A DNA stretch of 51,440 nt from positions 1 to 51,440 of IMG/VR virus record IMGVR_UViG_3300023178_000068, one strand, 5' to 3'. This DNA comes from a virus. A model generated the notes under the pieces. It did not search any database and was not told the DNA's origin. It saw only the letters and a list, made by a program, of their open reading frames with translations. Each line of letters opens with the position of its first letter. Position 1 is the stretch's first letter. Below, piece by piece: positions 25,501-34,500 of this stretch. A program made the position numbers and the translations under genes.

Positions 25501-28500
25501 TATTTCATCATCAAATGTAGTATCATATGTGTCAAAACTATTGGCTCCAAAACCATCGGCATCAAATCCAAGAGTATTGCCAAAACTGATTGTGTCTATC
25601 TGAACTCCACCATAATCAATTCCGTCCATTACTTGTGCTAAATCAACACTGCCGTCTTCATTAGTGCCTAAACCAGGCATACCAGTTGTAGGTTTATAAA
25701 AATAACTAATCCTATCAGCAGCAGTAAGCATACTTGCGTTTCTATAATAATCAACCAAAATTTCTGCACCCAAAGCAGGTGGTTCAGTAAAGGTAATAGT
25801 GCCCAGGTTTCTAGTATAACCTACACTTGTATCTTCTTTGTTTCCTGGGGTGTATTCACTACTTAATGCTTCAACACCATTTACTGTTACAACAACTTTT
25901 GATTTTCTTGTGTCAATAGGCCAAGTAAGTGTAAATTCTTCTTGTGCACCAGTTCCTGTAAATGTTTCTGTAGGAACTTGAAGACTTGTGAATACTAAGC
26001 TACCACTTACACGGTCAAACTTCATTAACATATGTGTGGCTTTTGCTTTACCATTTCCAAGTATAACAATTGCTTTTGCTGGTGTAGAGTCTTCGTCTTG
26101 ACTTCCATCAAATGTAATTGTAGGAGCTGTAATGTATCTAGCATTACTTGTATTAATTTCTATTGAATTTACCTTGGTTCCTGCAAGAGATGCTGTCCCT
26201 TTTAGTGTAGGACCTCCGCCGCCGCTGATTGTAACGTTAGGACCGTCTGTCCATCCACTACCACCGTCGTAAATTTTAATTTCTTTGATTTCAAAACCAA
26301 CATTATCTAACCAATGTTTCTGAGGATAAGTTTGAACAAAAGGACTATATGTCTGAACTTCGCTATTAAATACACTTGTTCTTTCAGCAACAATACGTCC
26401 TTCAACTGCATCATAACGTGGCTGTAGGTCAAAATCTGTGACGCTTGTTTGAGAAGGTTCAGTTTTTTGGTAACTGCTAACATATTCTCTAATTTTGGTT
26501 TTGTAAGGTTTAACTTCGTTTACATAATCTTGATAATTTGATAAATTATCATTTTTAAATGTTATTTTCTGTTCTAATTCGCCAACGTTGTGTTGTGCTT
26601 TAACAAAGCTGGTTTTGAATATCCAATCAATATTAACCTGTTCTGATAATGCATATCTTACACTTGCAAAGAATAATTTATTCCATTCAACTTCTAATTG
26701 ATCAACAAATATTTGATTTTGTAATGATTCCATAATTATACGAACTTCATTAACTGGTTCTCTATCATACAAATAAGAATCAAATACTTGATTATCAAAA
26801 CCGCTTGATACATTTTGATATAACAATTTACTGAATTCTATTGTTCCGTTTTGTCTACCAATTACTTTATAATTTACAGTATAATCTACTTCTGGCTGAT
26901 TATCTATTTTTTCTAGTAGAAGCCAACCGCCTGAACCTATATTTTCGATTTTAACAATTTCACCAATAAGGTCATTTGTTGCTTCAAGAGCATAGCTGCC
27001 TGGGACTAAATGATTTATAGCTGTTGTTTCATCATATCCATCTACATAATAATCTACATATTGCCAATACAGAGTTGTGTCATATGATTGTATTCTTTCA
27101 ACACTCCATTCTCGTTGTGCAGGTGTATAATTGTATAAACTCCAAAATCCGCCTATAGTGCTATCGTTTTCTACTAGGACAGTAAAACGTCTTACAATAC
27201 AAATTGTATCGGCACCATAATTTTTACCTTCATTCAAAACTACTGCACTAGTTACTTGTCCTATATTATTAATATACAATTGTATTTTTGCACCAGTTCC
27301 TGTGCCTCTAATGTCAACTGTTGGACCTTTTCTTACACTACCAGAAACATAACTAGTGTCAATATATCCTCTACCAGGATTAGTAATTGTAACACTTTTT
27401 ATTCTACCGTCAATAACTGTAGGCGACAAAGTAGCAGTTTCAATTTTAGCAACTGCAACAAATCTTAAAAGATTTTCACTTGCAATTTTTACATCATAAT
27501 CATTACTGTATATGCTAGGCAAAGGATCAACTTTTTGTAATCCACTGATGTCAAAATCATCAACAATTAAATTTTCCGCTAATACACCGTTGACCCTTTC
27601 AACTATTTGTTTTAAGGCTTCAGTTTTATTAATAAACATACTTTGATTAGGTGTGTTTAAAACACCATATCTACGTGGTATGCTTATATCTATATCAGGT
27701 ATTTGGTTACTGTTTTTATCATAACCAACTAAACTGTCTATCCATTTTTGCACAATATCTGCATTTGGTTTACTTGAAGGCACACCTTCAGTTAGAAGCT
27801 GATATTCACTATGAATGTTGTTTTCAGTTTCAAACTTTTTCCATTCAATATGCAGAACTATATTTTCATCCTTGACTAGATTTCTTACGTTATAAAGTCC
27901 AAATTTGTTGTTTTCATAGAACGCAACAAATCTGTATCCTTGCCCTGCAGGATCTTGTATAAGAAGTGTAACATCAAATGCACTAATTGATCTTGATTCA
28001 ATTGAAGGCAATGTTTTTTTATTTTTTACCCAATAATAATATTTGTTTGCAAACGTTCCTGTAACAGGATCATAAATGTTTGCTATTACATAACTATCGT
28101 CACCATACTTAGATGTTCCGCTAATGCCATCGGCTAAACCTTCTACAGTGTCTGCAATATCATCCCATTCTGTTGGAAGTAAATCACTTTCAACCCATTC
28201 ATAGACATCTACTTCAAAACTAGGTAATGGTGTATTCCAGTTATTAGTTTTATATTCTAATCCACGTTGTCTTGTATTAAACCACTTAATAGTGCTTAAA
28301 TCCCACCACAGTTTTCCTATATAACTACTGTCCCAAGGTGTTTTGTTTCCTGTATTTGTGCTGCCTATATTATAAACAGCAGGATCATAATATAGTTTAT
28401 ATGACAATTCTTGTTCTGCAGGTCCTGCAATTTTTCCCTGCACAGGGTCGATATAATCTAGATATGTTACAAGATCTCCATTGGTTTTATCGTATAAGAA

Positions 28501-31500
28501 AACATTTTTAATTTTTGTTAAATCAACAAAATCTTGAACTAAACTGTTTGATGTCCATGAGTTTGTATTTTTGTCAGATCTAAAATCTACAACAAAACCA
28601 GTATTTGTTCCAACACCTGCATCGTTTGTAAACAACGAACCAGGCTGTCCAACAATAATATGATTATCAATTAGTTTTAATGTTGGTTCAACTGCTTTTG
28701 TTGTGTCTCTAAAATAGCGCATTTTTTCTGCATATATCCAAGTATCATTATAATTTTCAAAAATGTATACTTGTCCATTATCTCTTACAGTGTCTGTAAT
28801 TGTTGTAGCACTATTATCAAATTGTGTTGTGTTGCTATCAAATGTAACTTGAGAAATATTATCTCCGTTTATACTCATAATACCTAATTTATTATTTGCA
28901 AAATCGATACTATATCCAAACGCTTCATTTGCATCACCTTTTGGTGAAAATAATTCTTGTTGAAAACTATATTCAGGATTATCACTATCAAAGTTATATC
29001 TAAAAATATAAACTTTTCCGTTGTTTAATCCAGTAACATCACTACCTATAGCACCAACTGCTATATCTTTTCCATCATCAGAAACAGCAAGAGCTTGTCC
29101 AAAATCTTCTTCTAATTTTATATCGCCATCAATATTGGATTCATATATGTAACGGCCTTGATTATCATTATATCTGTATACACTTATACGATTAATTTCT
29201 GTAAGATCCAAATAACCTGATATAGCTAATACACTGCCATCTTTACTAACGTCAAAACTTTTACCAATTTCAACAGCAGTTCCTAAACCAACACTGTCAC
29301 TTTCAACTGCTGTAACATCTCCAAAGTTAGGCACAAACCCTACATAATCAACATATTGATCTAATGCTTCCCAATCTGATGAGCTGCCAGGTAAAACACC
29401 ACTACTTGCAAAAATATTAGTTGTAGCTCTATACAAAATATAATCGGCAAATACTATCTCATTTTGATAATAATTTTTCAAAGGATCAAAAGTGCCTTTG
29501 TAATTTTGATCTCTAGTATAGTTGAAAAAATTAACATTTGCTAAACTATTTTCTATAAAATAGATTCTGCCGTTATCTGCTAAACTTCTTATGTAGAACC
29601 TATGAACTAAATCGTTAGTAAATGCCGATTTAATAGCAATACCAAATTGTTCATTATCTCTAGCTACAGGAGATAAGATTGTGGTTTCTAATTTATATGT
29701 TGTTACATCTTTTTTGTAAACATGGATAACACCTTGATTGCTATAACCGCTTAGATTTCCTGTGGGATCTGCTTCAAGAACATCAACCAATTCCCAATCT
29801 TGAGATAATGTTCCTATTGTGCTATCCGCAATACCAGCCGGTGTGTCTCTAACAGCTCTCCATAGTGTTCCTCTATCGCTTACAATATCATATTGTAAAT
29901 AACTTGCTGTGCCGTCAAATTCTCCAACATACTTACTGCGAACATCACTTGCTAACGGCGCACCAACTAAAATGTATTGTCCATTTTGAGTTACATCAAC
30001 TGATGTTCCAAACCCAGAACCGGTGTCATATAAAACACCTGTAGAAATTAAACCAGAATTAGTTGTGTGTGAACCCATTGCTGAAGTATCAACAGGAGAA
30101 GTAAGATCTTTATCATTATAGATACTAAATGATGTAGAAGTCAAAATAGAAACATAATAGTAATTGTCGTTTAAAGCAGTAAGTCCTTCTGCGTTTCTGA
30201 TTTGTATTCTTTCACTTTCTCTTAAACCATGCGGACCTGAAGTAGTAATTTCACCTGGATTGCTATTCACAATTCCTACAATACCTACTGATGAAATTGC
30301 TTCTGGTTCTAGTGTTTGTAATAATGTGTATTCTAATGCTTCACTTAATCTTGAATAAACGGCTACTTTACCATTCAAGCCAACATCAGGCATACCAACT
30401 GCTAATACTTGATTGCTGCCGCTTGCAGCAAAAGCTGTGCCATATCCTACATCGTTAAGGCCTTCTTCGTTTGGTATTTCTGCTTGTAGATTAAATATTT
30501 TTGTATTTGAAATAACTTCGCTTTTTTCGGCTCCGTTATTGTCTATCCATAAATTATCATTGTCATTGATATCGTAGTCTATTAGTAAAGCGTTCACATC
30601 GGTGATATTTGCTATTCTGCGACTGTTCAGCTGACTTACTATTCCAAGAGTGCTATCGCTTAAATCAATTTCATCATCGCCGATGTCTTTGTTAGAATAA
30701 AATTCTACAACATTTAATGATACATCTCTAGCTGTCCAAAATCCATTTACATCCTCGTTTATATTGTTAATACCGATTATTTCACCAGTTGTAAATGGCA
30801 CAGCTCTATCAAATATTGCTGTGAATCCTAAATCTGTTTTTATAATTTTGTTTATACGTGCAGGTGATTGAATATGCTTGTAAACATTCCAACTCTGTTG
30901 AACTTCAGGCACCCAAATATATGTGTCTAGGTTAACTGAATTAATATCAAAACTTAGAACATCTTTTAAACTACGTGCAATAAAATTAACTTGATCTAAT
31001 GCTACATATCCGCCAGTCTTTGTATATTCTTCTAAACTAGAATTAGTTGGAAATGGTGCATGATCATAATCTTGGTTTTGCAAGTAAACTTTATTTTTAG
31101 GATATTGGTAAACAAGGTCTGTTCGGCTAATATCAACAGTGTTTACAAGTTCAACAGTTTGAGGTTCAATCCTAAATTGTTTTTCGTCTAGTTGATATTC
31201 AACTTCGTCAAAACTATCTGTCGCACCATACTGTCCTAAACGTATTGCCCATTCTTCATAAAATTCAAGACTGTCTTTGTCTGCACTGCCTAACTTGTCA
31301 AATAGTTTTGTTAGTGCATTTTTTGTGCCTTTGTCTTGTAACATTCCTTGATAGAATTTGTATTGTGCAACATCATCATTGATTATGTTTTCTAAATATT
31401 GACGTTTTTGATAGCCTATCAAATGCTGTGCTAAACGTTGCTGTTCGCTGTCAAAATTATCAGTATCTAAATCATAAAAATCAGTGAACTGATTTGCTCT

Positions 31501-34500
31501 ATAATCCCAGTTAGGCATCAAAGAACTTTCAGGACGTTTTGGCAACACATTCCAGTTGTTAAAATCAAATTCTTCTGTGCCTGTATGTGTTACAGTAGCA
31601 GTATAATAAAATTGTTTATATTTTACTAGTTCGCCAATGTAATAATCTTTCCAAGATTCCCATTCTGTGACAAGTGCTTCATCATATGTGAAGCCTGGAA
31701 TATTTAGACTACCGTTCCACCCGTCGGTTCTATATCCTACAATCTTTATACGCTCTTGTCTATAGCCTGGCTCAGGATCATATATTGTATCATTGAATAC
31801 CGTGGTATTATCAATTAGCACAACATGCTCTTTTTGAACAAGCGGAAGTTTAACAAAGAATATGCCTTGAGCTGTTGATTTTGGAGTAATACCAAATTGG
31901 TTTGTATTGTCTCTAATTATGTTAGTAAAGCTACTTCTCAGTTTTGAAGTATCGGCTTGTAAAACATCCAGACCATAAAAATTGTCAAAGATATTATCTA
32001 CAACAAAATAATCTTTAGAAAATTTAAGTTGGTTAGCTGCGGGACTTAATACGATTACACTTGCTTCTGCCCAATTTTGTGTTGTCCAAAACAAATATTC
32101 TTTTATAGCTAACCTAAAATCTTCAATACTTTCAGTTTCTCTATTATTATAATCAAAAACAAATCCTTGTTCTTTTAAATATTTTTCATAACCTAAAATA
32201 AAATCAACGACTTCTTGTATCTTTGTATATACAGTGCCATAATCAACAACAGAAGGAACAGACTGATATCTTTTTCTAATTAAAGCAGTAGCACCACCTG
32301 TAATAGGCAACTCGTTTAATTGTGTATACAAAGTGTTGTCAAAATTTGTTCCGGTTGTGTGTGTTTCATTTATCCTGTAGAATCTATTATTGTATTTTAC
32401 AATTTTTCCTGCGACAAGTTGTTTGCCTTCATCCCAGGTTATAAAACTATCACTGATGCCGCCAACGTTGATTGCAATATCGTTTGCGCTTTCAAAAGGT
32501 TTATAGATTGTAAAGAATGGATCTTCTTTATCATATCCAGAAACTTTAAATCCTCTATCTACTTTTTCAATTACTATTCCACTATAAGAAATGAGATTTT
32601 GCGCACTACTTGTGTTTAGGAAAATTTGATAATTTTCCTGAGGAATAAAAACATTACCTTGATTTAAAGGTGTCCTACTGTCTAATACTAGTTTTAATTT
32701 GTCTTTATCTGCAAATCCTGCTAATTTAATTCCCATTTGTGAGTTTAAATTTTGTAAATTATCAATATATTTTTCATAATTTGCATTGATATTGTTTTGT
32801 AAATAATTTTCTATATAATTTACTAAACCCAATGTTTGATTAACTAAATTATTTGTTTTAGTTTTAGGAAAAACTAGATCAACTGAACGAATTGCTTTTT
32901 TGTTATTGTAAACATAATTACCAGCAAGATTCCTACTAGTTCTAGATCTATCAAATGCAATTGCAAAAACTTGTGCAGGTCTATTTACAATCATAGCTAG
33001 TAATAAACTAAAAGCATAATCACTACTACGTCTCCATGCTGTTTCAATAGGTGCTTCATCTCCAAATTTAAATAAAACATTAGACATAGTTGTGTAGCTA
33101 AAATCTTTAGCATACCCGCTGGCTAGTGGATCTAATAATTGTCCATATTCGTTTACGGGCAAATGACTTGTCAAGCCTGGACGCACATATTTTTTTGCAA
33201 CAATAAGTGGTTTGCCTGGTTCTTTAATATAACCATTTTCAATGTCTTTCCACATTATCAAATTATCTTTTGTATAAGGTGCTGGACCGTATTTGGTTTC
33301 CCACCATGTAGGCTTAACACTAAATCCTAGCATTTCCCATGGAGTTGTATGAGGTGTGTCAGTTTCGTATGCCATTTTGTATACTGCACGCCAATACCCT
33401 GGTAGTTGTTCACCAGTAGGACTTACACTCCTGCTGTAATTGTAAGTAAAACCATCACCTCGTGTTACAAAATCATTTTCAGTATAATCAGGATTTCCTA
33501 CCAATGGTAACCAAGAAATAAAGTCACTTATTAATATTTTGTCTAATGATTTTTTTGTAACATTACTATTGCGATAATTGCCTTCTATGTAATCATGTAT
33601 ATTTAAAATAGACTTATCATAATCAATTTTTAAATTATTATAAATTCTTTTTTCTAATTCTAAAAGTAGATCATCTCTATAATCATTATAGGCAACAGAT
33701 TTACTACCATCGTGACCTATTATTATATTGGTATTTGAAGAATATGTATTATCTACTTGCAATGACGGAACATACGAAGGATAAATTCCTATTTTTGTTG
33801 GAGTCGGAGGAACAAAACTACCTTCAGTATTTTCATACTCATAAATTTTAATTACATCGTCATTTTGCATTGTCGCTGTAATATCTACAAATCCGTTATC
33901 GGTAAAAGTATAATCAAGTCCATAAACTAATTGTGTATCGTTAATGTAAACATACACAGCTTTTCTACTTAATTGTTTTACATTGAATATTTTTGATAAA
34001 GCATAATATGTATTTCTGCTATCTAAAACTTTATATTCAAGTAGTTTAGCACCACCAAATCCTAACATATCAGTGCTGTAAAATGGCATATTTTTTGACT
34101 TGTTTTTTGTCAATTCTTGCATAATTAAATCAACATGATCTTTTATAGGTCCTACAAAAGAACTATTGGTTGCTGCTTTTAAAAATTCCCTTTTGAATTT
34201 GCTGTATTCTGTTTTTGCTAACCTAATAGCTTTTACTATATTTGCATTTTTATCTGTTAAATGATAAAGAGGTAAGTTTATAGGTCCGCTGTGTTGTAAG
34301 AACTTGCGTCCATATTTTGATACTATACCCAAATCTCTAAGATTACTACGTCCTGGTTGCATACCAGAAAATTCTGGTATTTCAGCAATCATGCCTTCAA
34401 CATGATCATTTACTTGACCAAGTGTAAATTCTGTAATATTATTGTTTAGTGGGTTGCGTTCTAAATTGTAGGGTATTTCATAATATCCAACATCTGTTTT

